A DNA stretch of 64,000 nucleotides from contig JBBHKE010003190.1 in the NCBI GenBank assembly GCA_037447655.1, positions 1 to 64,000 of the forward strand. Direction: 5' to 3'. This stretch comes from Zygnema cylindricum (Eukaryota; Streptophyta; Zygnematophyceae; Zygnematales; Zygnemataceae). Shown here in pieces: positions 51,860 to 62,715 of the stretch. Numbering within the stretch: position 1 is the first letter of the stretch; every line of letters begins with the position of its first letter. Below the pieces are notes generated by a model, which had not been told where the DNA came from, did no database searches, and saw only the letters and a list, made by a program, of their open reading frames with translations. Position numbers and translations under genes: made by a program.

Positions 51860-52443
51860 CACCGTCGATCGTATTTAGCGTTAAGAAATTATTAGTATGT
51901 AGAATAATTTAGTGTCATGTACACTAATTTTGACTTATATTTTTTTTGAAAAAATAGTTATACACTAATTTTTCAACGAACACCAATATGGGTACAACTG
52001 ATTTGTCGAGAGGATATTCACAGTAATATAGGTAAAAGTACAAATTCTGACAATTCGTACACTGTCGCATACTTTCAAAGTAATTAATTCCTTGCTCTAA
52101 TTTTGGTTTTTTAGGGGTGTAGGCAATACACGACAAATAAATGTACACTAAAACAGGTACAGGTACGAAATCTTTTAATTCACAAGGCAATTTTTTGTGT
52201 GATAGAAGATATTTTTAAAAATATCTGTACTTTTATAATTCAAAAGTACATTTTTATACGAACCGACACGTTCCGTACTCCACACTAATAAAAACATACA
52301 TAAATTAAAATGGTGTACACTAATTGTTCATCTCGTAATTAGCGTACAAGAAAAATTAGTATCGTTTACCCTATTTTAGGTAAAACCTTCAAAATTTAGG
52401 GGCGCCAAATTAGTGTTCAACACGCTAAATACGATCGATGGTG
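51860..52443. mobile_element. TA-flanked MITE, CACCGTCGATCG variant
   Basis: CACCGTCGATCGTATTTAGCG at the left, CGCTAAATACGATCGATGGTG at the right, TA on both sides; 584 bp. Confidence 0.9.
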
Positions 52444-54214
52444 TAGTGTATATTTGTAGGACTTTAGTCATTTTTGAACTTAGGAACTTGCTGTACCAAA
52501 TCTGTTTTTAGTCATTTTTGTTAATTTCATCTGAGGATTTCTCTCAGATCTGTTGGCATAATTATCTGAAATTTCGCATGTGTGTTCTTCTTTGTATTTT
52601 AAAATTTGTCACATATTTTCAGGCCTAGTGTGTGTTGATATTTGAGTATTTTCTAGGTTTGTTTTAGTATAGGAAAAAGAGCAAAGGCAGTCTGCCTCTA
52701 ACTCCCTTCTCCAAGCCCCCACACTTGTTGTAGTCACTGAAGGCTGGACAGGGAGCTAGAGCCATGGCTGCCTAGGCTCTCTATGGAGAAAGGATGTAGA
52801 TTTGGTAGACTTACCAAAATGATATCTGACGGACCCAGGAATTGATTCTGGTACCTACAATCCGTCAGGTAACCGGTAGTCGTTAGCCTTATCTGTTTAG
52901 TCTAGGACTAGTGCTAAGACGTAATGGGTTTGGTAAATTTTTAAATAGTATTTAGTAGGGTTTTCCATTTAACTGGATTACGGTTTATATGGCATAGAAA
53001 CAATTGTACTTTTAAGTACCGGACGAAACAAATAGTACGAACATTTGTTTCGACGGTCCGTATGAATGCCGTGATTAGCGCCGGCTACGCGAAATGATAA
53101 TTTGGCGGTTTGCGGACGTCACCACTCCGGATGACACGGGGCGACATCGTACAGGTTGCAGAATCTTCGAAACGGAACACAACAAATCCGGATGTGACAA
53201 ATGTCACATTATTGCAACATCGTACACTCTCCGTAGAGAAAGTACTCCGGCACCTGTACTTTCTTGTACGATACCGTTTTTCTGACGTGGCATGACCTGG
53301 CGCCACGTGGAGAGATAAGATTTGGAGGCAAGAATTCCGGAGATTATAAGAGCGAATTAGGATAGGACATGTGGTGACTTTAAAGCCATGTCGTACGATG
53401 ACCGTACAAAAGGTACACCGACATCTGTACCTTTATGTACTATACAGTAATGTGATTGGTGCGTACCTCAGTACTAGAGGGTTTAGAGAGGGGATTAGGA
53501 CTTAGAATATTTCGGGTAGGTAGCCACCTCTCTCCTAGAGAGCACCTTGTATAAATGGCAAACTTTGGCCAGCCATAACAATCAATTCAATTGACCAATT
53601 TCAGTGATTCTTTTTGCTGCGGACTCAGGGGGGTCCAGGCTACACAGGGGTGTAGTCGGTCAGAGTTTTTGCCTGCCTGGGTGGATGCATTTCTAAGGGA
53701 AAGTCAAAGTGGGTGAATATGTCCAAATCTCATATTCTAACTTTGCATTATGTGGTGGAACTGAGCACAAAGAAAGTCTAACTTCACAAGGGTGAAGATG
53801 TAATGGGGTTCTGATTGTCAAGGGGTCAATCATTTGGGTTTATATAAACTTGGAGTCGGCACTATCTAGATTAGCTTCCTTAAGACCTGCGAATTCTGTG
53901 TGGCAATGGATCCCATAGAATTTCAGTGTGTGCTTGGTCTGTATTTTACTTTATTGTGAAGTTAGTTTGATCAATCAAAGTTGTGGCACACTGTTTTTCT
54001 GCAACTTTGACTGGATGATGTGATAACTCTGTTTGGTATTTTTATATGAAAATTTGTGGGAATACTACGTGACCTAGAAAATATCTGTTTATGCAGTTTC
54101 AACTTGATTTCTTTATTCTGTAGAATTCTCAGTGGATTCAAAGTAGGCTGTTTTTGGGGTAGTCTGTGGTGCTTCCGAGGGTAAATCCATGGCTGGAAAT
54201 GGCTATGGATAACA
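52444..54214. other. No gene; possible solo LTR or promoter-like DNA
   Basis: A TATA-like GTATAAATGG lies near 53549, and ACTTAGAATATTT near 53502 is shared with the copia leader at 59333. CTGACGGA and TCCGTCAG form a small inverted repeat near 52828-52870. No clear TG...CA limits or target duplication could be set. Confidence 0.35.
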
Positions 54215-54587
54215 TGTATCTTCGTACGAAATGGTACTTTTTGAATTACAAAGGCATAAAAAAACATTTAACATTATTGCGCACACATGTGAATGTGCAC
54301 TTGAAGAAAGAGACGCAAACTCGTCGACAAAAATCACGTATCATATCTTCGTCCGTCGACTGTGTGAACAGCGCGACGGCGTACGAATTGTCAGATTTTG
54401 TACGGCCACACATATTACCGTAGACATCGAAAGGGCGGGTATTTATTATTCAGGACAACTCAAATTACAGTAAAGAATTAATTAGTATATATATATATTT
54501 AAAAAAAAAAAGATTCCTGTTTAGTGTTAATAACACTAATTGTTTTTTACGCTATTTATTCCTTTACTCTTATAGCGATTGACGGTG
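54215..54587. mobile_element. Truncated TA-flanked MITE
   Basis: The inverse of 45460-45772 joined to 46566-46620; it ends CGATTGACGGTG before TA. It lacks the hAT-type insertion, so it is an empty-site relative of 45773-46557. Confidence 0.8.
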
Positions 54588-54965
54588 TACAGTATACCGC
54601 GAATCGTTATTAGTGTCAAAGTTTAAATAGTGTTGAAGAAAATTTACTGTAATTGATGCTAATTAAGAATTTGATTTTTTTTTTTAAAGTGTATTCTAAT
54701 TTCGGTATTATGCTAATTTGTATTGTTCTGTATCGGTAAGCATTTCCGATAACTGATATGGACCATTTTTCAATTTCACGATAATCGATGTATTGGTCGA
54801 TATATCGCTAGCAGTCTTATCGCCCCTAAGTAACCGATAATATCGGGTACTTATCGGCGATAACAACGATAACTATAATTATTGGTGATAAATGTACGGT
54901 CGTACAGATAAATGTACGACATGTACACTCAGCTGTACGTCTTATTCCCCGGACGCGGAGAAAGT

Positions 54966-55604
54966 ATAGTAGCCACTATGACGTATGTACGGTTTTGGTA
55001 CGGATCCAGCATAAACGATGTACGTTTCACATTCCACGCCATGGCTTTGTCTTTTTATTCCTTGGGATCCATTGGACACCTGCCACGTGTCAATCTGTCA
55101 ACTTTTTTGGCGAAAGATGCCAAAAAAGCCATTCCGGGATGCCAGCGCTCACGCTGGCTGTCCGCTCGTACTTTTTAATTCCAAGTCGTCCGTTCGATTC
55201 CGGCGGCGCGCAGAATATTATTTTGCGTCCGTTGTACTTTGTGTCCGCCATCCTTTTTATGTTCCATGTTCACCAGTTTGTCTGTAAATTCCGTACATCG
55301 CGGTAAAAATATTTTGTTCAGTTAATCAGCCAACGTTTTGTGTGTTGCGTTGTTCGTAATAATTTTCAGTTAAATAGTTACGAAACAAATTCGTATACGT
55401 GGCATGCCACGCTATATAATGTAAATAGTATAATACAGTATTTAATAAGGTAATATAGTATGCGTACTATATATTTTTATAGTTATCGCCGATATAGAAT
55501 TTGTTGTTTTTGGACTGATATATCGATACCTCTGATCGTTCGATAACCGATAACTATCGGTATCGGTCATATCGGGATAAGTTTTTTACCGATACACAAC
55601 ACTA
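54966..55604 (+). repeat. 639-bp direct repeat, copy A
   Basis: Starts ATAGTAGCCACTATGACG and ends at the element terminus CACAACACTA. It includes a 103-codon frame at 54995-55306 and CACGTG near 55085. The copies are nearly identical over the frame; changes cluster toward the end. Confidence 0.92.
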
Positions 55605-57167
55605 AAAAAAATGTCCTTTAGGATTAGATTGTCGACAAAATTTCTTCAAACATAACCATACGTGGAAAATTGTAAGGTCAGGATGACTTTGTGACCAAGC
55701 CAAGCAAAGCCTCTCCATTCACACTAGAAGACATATTTCACAACATTAACCAAAAACACATAACCGAAAATACATCAATATATTAACCAAAAAAACTCTA
55801 AATAGCAAAAAAAATAACCCAAAAAATACCAAATACATGTTGCATGAGCAATGTATGTTTTCAACATCATATGTATAAGAATTAGCGACTCATTCAAAAA
55901 CCGCCAAACTTCAAAACCTTACCAAAAAGAAACTGTAAGAGCATGTGTTCATGTTTTTGATTTAACAATCTAAAATGTAGCCAAACATGCCACGTCACCA
56001 AATGTCAAACACAACCCCGTGATATACAAAAAAGGATTATTAACTTTCATCAGAAATAACTAAACATTCACAGCTATTGTAAGAATGTGACAGGCTGCAC
56101 TAAGAAAAAGGAGAGAAAAAAAAACTTAAAAGACGAGCACAAACTTCAAAAAAGGGAAGGAAGAATCCACCTGCATCACATATTGGGGGAGACTTTTCTC
56201 CACATGTTGCCATATCATTTCAAGAGTGAAAATTTCACACCACTGTATTTGGTTGCAGTTCCTGCTTGTTGGAAATTAGGTTCCTCCAACTTCTGACTTC
56301 ACAAGAGTAGCTAGCAACCAGTGGAGAGGAGTCTTAACCAGCTCCACCTCAAGAGGAGGTTTTCGTTTCACGATTGAAACTTCCAATTTCATGGCTACAA
56401 GACACGCCTACATAAGCAACTTTGGGATACTTTCAACCTCCTTCCAACATTTGCTGTTTTAAATCTCAAGACCACGCAAAGGAGAGACGATAGTGCACTT
56501 TGGCAATACTGTATTGAATTGTACTGAACCGAACACTTTTCGGCCTTCGGAGGGCGTGTGAAAGGGTGAAACCCTCGTGTGAAGCGTCAATGCCGCCCTC
56601 GTCCCATTTTGCTTTACGACGCCTCGCGGCGCGCGCGGACAACACGAAACGCGAAACATCTTACGTGCCCCATTTTGTTTTTTTTCGAAATTCGCGTTTT
56701 CATTTTACTTTTTTACTGTGCAACCAAAACGCTTTTAAAGGAACCATAAACCGTTTTATTATCCTCTTTTCCAAACAGTCGTCTTTAAACCTAAAAACAA
56801 TTTTACCTTGTTTTTTTGCTTTTACCCTTTTTACTTGTGGTTAGTGTGGAAGTTACTCCCTTTTTTTCCCTTTTTGCCTTCTCCCTCACTCTCTCTCCCT
56901 CTCCCTCTCTCTCCCTCTCTCCCTCTCTCGCAGAGTTTTTTGATCTTCGGCGAGAAGTGGTCGCACTTCGGCGGTTGATTATCCTAAAGGATAATGGAGA
57001 AGGGGATGGAGACGATGAGAGAGAGGGAGAGAGGGATGATGAAGGGGATAGAGAGATGGAGGGAGAGGGGGATAGAGATGAAGAGAGAGAGGAGGTTTCG
57101 AAGGAGAGAAGCTGTGAGGGTGATGGAAAGAAAAGGGGGGCGAATGAGGGAAACGAGGTGGGAGAGG
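55605..57167. other. Spacer between the two 639-bp repeats; no gene recognised
   Basis: AT-rich to about 56500, then a GC-rich segment (about 56520-56660), a CT microsatellite (56880-56935) and a GA-rich stretch (56990-57165). The frame at 56816-57508 runs from low-complexity codons into the repeat and is not convincing. Confidence 0.5.
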
Positions 57168-57806
57168 ATAGTAGCCACTATGACGTATGTACGGTTTTGG
57201 TACGGATCCAGCATAAACGATGTACGTTTCACATTCCACGCCATGGCTTTGTCTTTTTATTCCTTGGGATCCATTGGACACCTGCCACGTGTCAATCTGT
57301 CAACTTTTTTGGCGAAAGATGCCAAAAAAGCCATTCCGGGATGCCAGCGCTCACGCTGGCTGTCCGCTCGTACTTTTTAATTCCAAGTCGTCCGTTCGAT
57401 TCCGGCGGCGCGCAGAATATTATTTTGCGTCCGTTGTACTTTGTGTCCGCCATCCTTTTTATGTTCCATGTTCACCAGTTTGTCTGTAAATTCCGTACAT
57501 CGCGGTAAAAATATTTTGTTCAGTTAATCGGCCAACGTTTTCTGTGCTGCGTTGTACGTAATAATTTTCAGTTAAATAGTTACGAAACAAATTCGTATAC
57601 GTGGCATGCCACGCTATATAATGTAAATAGTATAATACAGTATTTAATAAGGTAATATAGTATGCGTACTATATATTTTTATAGTTATCGCCGATATGGA
57701 ATTTGTTGGTCTCAAACCGATATATCGGAAACTCTGACTGTTCGATAAACGATAACTATCGGTATCGGTGTCATCGCGATAAGTTTTTAACCGATACAGA
57801 ACACTA
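57168..57806 (+). repeat. 639-bp direct repeat, copy B
   Basis: Same length as copy A. It ends CAGAACACTA, matching the left terminus (GTTCTGTATCGG) better than copy A does, so copy B's end is the one used in the last transposition. Confidence 0.92.
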
Positions 57807-58206
57807 CTAATTTGAGAACACCAAAAATGGAATATTCGCCGTACGATTATATACATTAATATATGTATCTGTACAAAATATTAGAAATCATACGCCGTCG
57901 TGAAATTTAAATATCCGTACATGTCAGACTAATTTACGTGTCAGACTAATCCCGTTTTTTTAGCGCACGTTCCTATGCGTGCGCGTATGATTTAATTCAT
58001 TTTTTGTAAAATTTTCACTAGAAAAAATACATTTTATGTACTGTTTGACATCGACCCTACACCACCCTATATAGATCTTATTATACTTTGGTTCTTTACG
58101 CTATATTGTACGGAACCTTAAATAACGTTAAGGAAAAATTAAAATCCAAATTTTAAAAACCCAGATTAGTGACTTTGACACTAATAACGATTCGCGGTGT
58201 ATTGGA

Positions 58207-58902
58207 CACCGCGAATCCTAATTAAGTAAAGAAAAAATTAGAGAAAAAAAACAAAAGAAAAGTTAGAGTTATGAACGCTAATTTATGTGATAGAACCATT
58301 TCACATAGGAAGTTTACTTTAATTTATTTAAGTACTCTATATTGGGTTATGTCGGCAATAATTATCCGAGCTGTAATTATGAACACTAAATTACGTAGAC
58401 ATACAAAAACTGTCATTCCGTATATTTTGACGTCATTATGACGTTAGTACTATTTGTCTCATATATAAATACTATTTGTCTCATATATAAATACTATTTG
58501 TTTCAACTCATATTATCGCTGTTGAACTACAAACTTTTCACATGTAAATTCATGTAAATGTTCACACAGACGACAGTGTTGTTGACGGACGGAGCTATGC
58601 GAACAGGTTTTTTTTTGATGCGATATAAATTTTCTGTTAAGTGTAATTTCACATGCGAGCGTGATTCTATTAAATTATTATTTGTACATTTTTACTTATA
58701 AAAGTACAATTTTGCACAGTCAAGCGTCGTCTGTACTCCACACTATTTAAAACGATCCTTTATTAGAATATTTTACGCTAATTAAACCTTACCTTAAATA
58801 GCATAATGAAAAAATTAGAATCATTTACTTTATTTAACGCGATAGAGTTGAAATTTAGGGCGACCGAATTAGCGTTATTTAGTCTAATTACGATTCACGA
58901 TG
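58207..58902. mobile_element. TA-flanked MITE (CACCGCGAATCG family)
   Basis: CACCGCGAATCCTAATTAAG at the left (flank GA), CTAATTACGATTCACGATG at the right (flank TA); 696 bp. TACTATTTGTCTCATATATAAA is repeated two to three times at 58448-58500. Confidence 0.75.
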
Positions 58903-58910
58903 TATTGTAC

Positions 58911-59276
58911 TGTATAGGTAAGGTCCGTAAGTTGTCTCACCCGTGGAGTGAAGGGTGTGAAGAGGTCCAAAATGCGCCGTGACCTTCACACTTAGCAAAA
59001 TACCACCCAGGTACCGCAGATTTTTAGGGTCATAGGGTTATTGGTTGTATTTTGTTTTATATAAAAAAAACACAAATGAGAACAAAACCATAAACATATT
59101 TATATTTGCAACGCACCGAGCGGCGCGAGGCGTCCTAAAGCAAAATGGGAGGGGGGGCGACGTGGACCCCTTCACACGCGACCTTCACACCTAAAAAAGC
59201 AAGATTCAGTATAGGTAAGGTTTGGTAGTTGTCTCGCCCGTAGAGTGAAGGGTGTGAAGGGGTCCAAAATGCGTCG
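58911..59276. repeat. Direct repeats of about 65 bp just before the copia element
   Basis: GTATAGGTAAGG...GTGAAGGGTGTGAAG...CCAAAATGCG occurs at about 58914-58975 and 59211-59273. In between is the inverse-like GGACCCCTTCACACGCGACC and a GC-rich unit. The second copy is cut at GCGTCG by the copia LTR. Confidence 0.7.
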
Positions 59277-60209
59277 TGTTGAAATTGGAAATCTTAATAC
59301 TCACTAAATAGAGCTGTGAGGAGAGACCAAGTACTTAGAATATTTTTGGTCTAGGTAAAGTTGTAATACTTACCTTAGTTAGTGTGGCAATGGCAGTAGT
59401 ACTTTGTGAGTAAAATGTATTTCTGCAGGGACACGCGTCAAAATATAAAAATCATACAAGTTTCACGGAAAGGCGCCGACATACTTTACCACGCGTCACA
59501 CATCGGACGAACACTGTTCAAGAATCGGATGGACGGAGACTCAACCAGTTATCTGGGAGAATGATATTACGACATTTAACGATGATCGTAGATGTGAATC
59601 AAGTCAACAGTCGAGATTCACACGGGACCACAAAGTGACTTATCAATTTGTTTGACCTCAATGACATGGACCACTTTATCGACAGTCAGCTGGACGCTTG
59701 CATTCACCACTGACTAAGCACCTTTACGGGAAACTATTTGTATACCTGAAGCACATTAGTTTGTAGCGTAGTGAATTAGAATTTAGTGTTCCACTAAGAA
59801 TATTTTTGTCTAGTAGTCAAATAGGGCTTGGACGTACTCTTAGTACAATAGCGTACTGATTCGGTACCTTGACGTAGTATAGTACAGTACTTTTCTTCCA
59901 GGTGTAGAAATCTGATTAGTTAGTTTTCAGTAGATACTCTCTGTGAGTATAAAAGTTCAGGACTTAGTCAAATTAGTTTTTTTATCCAGTATTGAGATCT
60001 AACTCTCTAAGGGACTGTTTTTGGGAAACTTCCAAGTGTTGTATCTTATGGTATACTGGTTCAATTAGGTTGCAATTTTGGGAATTGGCAGACTGCATGT
60101 AATACTATATTATTTTGGATTTTGGTGATATTTGGAAAGTGTGAGCACTTTCTGTGTTATATCAAAGTTGGTTGTCTGATAGGATTTATGGTAGCTTTTG
60201 CTGAAGTCT
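59277..60209 (+). promoter_or_regulatory. Probable 5' LTR and leader of the copia element
   Basis: Starts TGTTGAAATTGG. A TATA box, GTATAAAAG, lies at 59947-59955. Non-coding up to the Gag start at 60210. A weak PBS candidate, TGGTATACTGG, is near 60049; the LTR's 3' limit is not resolved. Confidence 0.5.
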
Positions 60210-61038
60210 ATGTCTACACTCAATACTACTTGTGGACCTCCACCAGCAACTGTGGTTGTGGAACAACTAGTTATGGGCCTTTTGTCTAGAATTCATGTCT
60301 TCAATGGCTAGAAGTATGCATATTGGGCAGCTATGGTTGAATCATCTTTTGAAACTGTTGACTTGATGAGGTCTTGGATGGATCTCTTAATGAAACGGAT
60401 CCGGGCTGGGCTAAGAAGAACTCTCTCGCTCGAAACAATTTGATTATTTGTATCTCAGAGTGTGTGGTTATGTCTCGGCTCAAGATGAAAAAGGCGAGCG
60501 AGATTTGGACTTCACTGAAAACTTCCCACGAAAAGGCGAATGTCCAAGAGGAGTTTTGGTGGCTGGCTGGATCTGGGACTACAAATACTCGGGGGGATCT
60601 ATGGCCGAGTATTGTGATAAGTTTAGGGAACTCATTGATGCACACTCTTCAGCTGGTGGAACCTTTCCGGAGTTCAAACAAGCTGCTTTACTTATTAGAG
60701 GTCTCCCTAGTCATATGAAAGGAGTGTCTGCAGTTTTGAACGGGCATAATAAGTCTAGCTGGACTTTTCAGTTAGCTTACAATCTTATACTAGAGGAAGA
60801 GTCTACAAGTAAGGTCCTTGATGGTGAAAAGAAAGTAGAGGCTTTGAGTACAGACTTCGAAAGAAAAAATCAGTTTAATCAGTACAAAAACCCATTTAAC
60901 CAAACTCAGAACCAGTTTAATCAGGGCACTCAGAGGCCAAATAGGCAATCTTCTAACGCTTGTTTTTATTGTTCTGAGAAAGGACATGGTTATAGGTACT
61001 GTCCAAAACTGAAAAAGGCAAATGAAACTGGTTTATAA
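60210..61038 (+). pseudogene. Copia Gag, interrupted
   Basis: ATG at 60210 opens a frame with LLSRIHVFNG, then TAG at 60309-60311, then YAYWAAMVESSFETVDL. One shift leads to WMDGSLNETDPGWAKKN and LARNNLIICISECV (60374 onward). Another, near 60530, leads to MAEYCDKFRELIDAHSSAGG and the zinc knuckle CFYCSEKGHGYRYC (about 60958-61000). The order matches the UBN2-type Gag of plant and algal copia elements. It is structural, forming the particle that packages RNA. Confidence 0.88.
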
Positions 61039-61099
61039 AGGCCCGGATGGCAACAAAGCCAGTTTCACCAAGGCTTTTCTGGCAATCTATCTTGAGGAA

Positions 61100-62594
61100 A
61101 TGCACTTTTTTTTGCCTTTGCAGATGATACAGATTCATCTCTGAGCTTCAATGATGAAGAGGATGCGGTGTTATTTGCTATGGCGGCAGCAATGGAGGGT
61201 CCCAAAGACGGTGGATATATCATGGACACCGGGGCATCGGCCCACTTGTGCTTGGTCAAAGCCATTTTTACAAATTTAAAGCAAACTCATCCGGAAAATA
61301 TCTACTATGCTTGTGGCATGAGTGTCCAGTCATTGGCCCGGGGTGATGTATCTCTAATGGTAGATGCGGGGGGAAAGTCTGTAGAAAGAACTCTCCAAAT
61401 GTTTTACATGTTCCAGATTTTAAAAAGAATCTCTTTTCTACGTCTTTAGTAGAGAGTAAGGGTTTTGAGGTCACCCTTAAAAGGGGGAGCCAGGTTGTTA
61501 GTAAGTTAGGAAAAATAGCAGTAACAGGAACAAGAGATGCCAGTAAGATGTACAGGATGGACATGGCTGAATGCAAAGAAAAAGATGTTTTGTATTCCAG
61601 TGTGTCATCTGAAAATGAGTTATGGCATAAGAGGTTAGGACATATCAATTATGAAAGTTTGAAAAAAATGGTGAATGCTAGGAAAGTTAAGGGTGTTTCT
61701 CTCACATCTCAGCCTGTAAAAACCTACGATGGCTGCTCACTAGGCAAAATTCATAAATTGCTATTCCCATAGGAGTCGGAAAACAGATCCACAAAAGTTC
61801 TACAGCTCGTTCATTCGGATGTCCTCGGCCCATCCCAAGTACCGTCGGTTGGAGGAGTACACTACATGGTCACTTTCATTGATGATTTCTCCAGGTACAC
61901 AAAAGTCTATTTTATGAGGAACAAGAGTGAAGTGTTCACTCACTTCATGCACTATAAAGTCTGGGCTGAGAAACTACACGGAGTGCCAATCTTGGCGTTC
62001 AGATCGGATAATGGAGGTGAATACTCCTCTAACGAATTTAAGCAATTTCTACTTGATGAAGGTATAAGTCACAATCTGACGGTTCTATATACTCATGAGC
62101 AGAATGGAGTTTCTGAAAGATTAAATAGGAGAGTAACAGAGGTTGCTAGGTCTATGCTTGCAGACAAGGGTATAGATGTGAAATTCTGGGCAGAAGCACT
62201 AAACAGTGCGGTCTATATAAAGAATAGAGTAGCATCCAGATCTGTCAGCACTACACCTTATGAGCTGTGGACAGGAAAGGTAACAGATGTTAGTCACTTT
62301 AAAGTGTTTCGGAGTAAGTGCTATATTTTAGATAACTCACCAGATAAGTGGAAAATGGAAGTCAAAGGCTTAGCAAGAATTCTCTTGGGGTATGATGATA
62401 ATGCAAAGGGGTATAGAGTGTATGTCTTAGATAAACAAAAAATCTTTGTGTCTCGAAATATTCTGATAAAAGATGAACAGGACTCGGTTGATCTGTTCAA
62501 ACTCACAGATGAGGCAACGAAAACAAGAAACAAGAGTATGTCATCTTTCACCATGAACAACAAGTGTATTTTCGGGTGCAACTCCCTCTTATAA
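61100..62594 (+). pseudogene. Copia protease and integrase, interrupted
   Basis: The protease motif YIMDTGASAHLC is at about 61216-61251. A frameshift near 61395 leads into the GAG-pre-integrase region with LWHKRLGHINYESLKKMV and YDGCSLGK, where the first Cys of CxxC is Tyr. A TAG at 61770-61772 follows. The integrase core at 61800-62500 has LVHSDVLGP, FRSDNGGEYSS and NGVSERLNRRVTEVARSML, the complete DDE triad, then FWAEALNSAVYIKNR. The core frame 61866-62594 is the best preserved part. Confidence 0.92.
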
Positions 62595-62715
62595 CACCTT
62601 TTGCTACTACACCGCTTGTTCCTGCTACGGATGCTTTCCACTGCATCAAACTCCAAAGGAACTGACAACTACACCTTCGGATCTTGCGGCAGTTTCAGCA
62701 CCACAAAATCGGAGA

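Larger units (their letters stand above)
54721..57806. mobile_element. Compound hAT-type element with exact 8-bp TSD and internal duplication
   Basis: Ends TATTGTTCTGTATCGG and CCGATACAGAACACTA; TSD CTAATTTG at 54713-54720 and 57807-57814. The right end occurs twice (55604 and 57806) because a 639-bp unit is duplicated. The 1.56 kb between the copies holds unrelated DNA, including a GC-rich segment and a CT-rich then GA-rich tract. Confidence 0.85.
54595..58199. mobile_element. TA-flanked MITE split by the compound hAT-type element
   Basis: Left TACCGCGAATCGTTATTAG (first base changed), right CTAATAACGATTCGCGGTG, with TA flanks. Without 54721-57806 it is about 510 bp. Confidence 0.75.

Noticed and set aside
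56816-57508. 230-codon frame with a D/E/G/R-rich middle
   Set aside because: Runs through CT and GA microsatellites into the 639-bp repeat; no domain.
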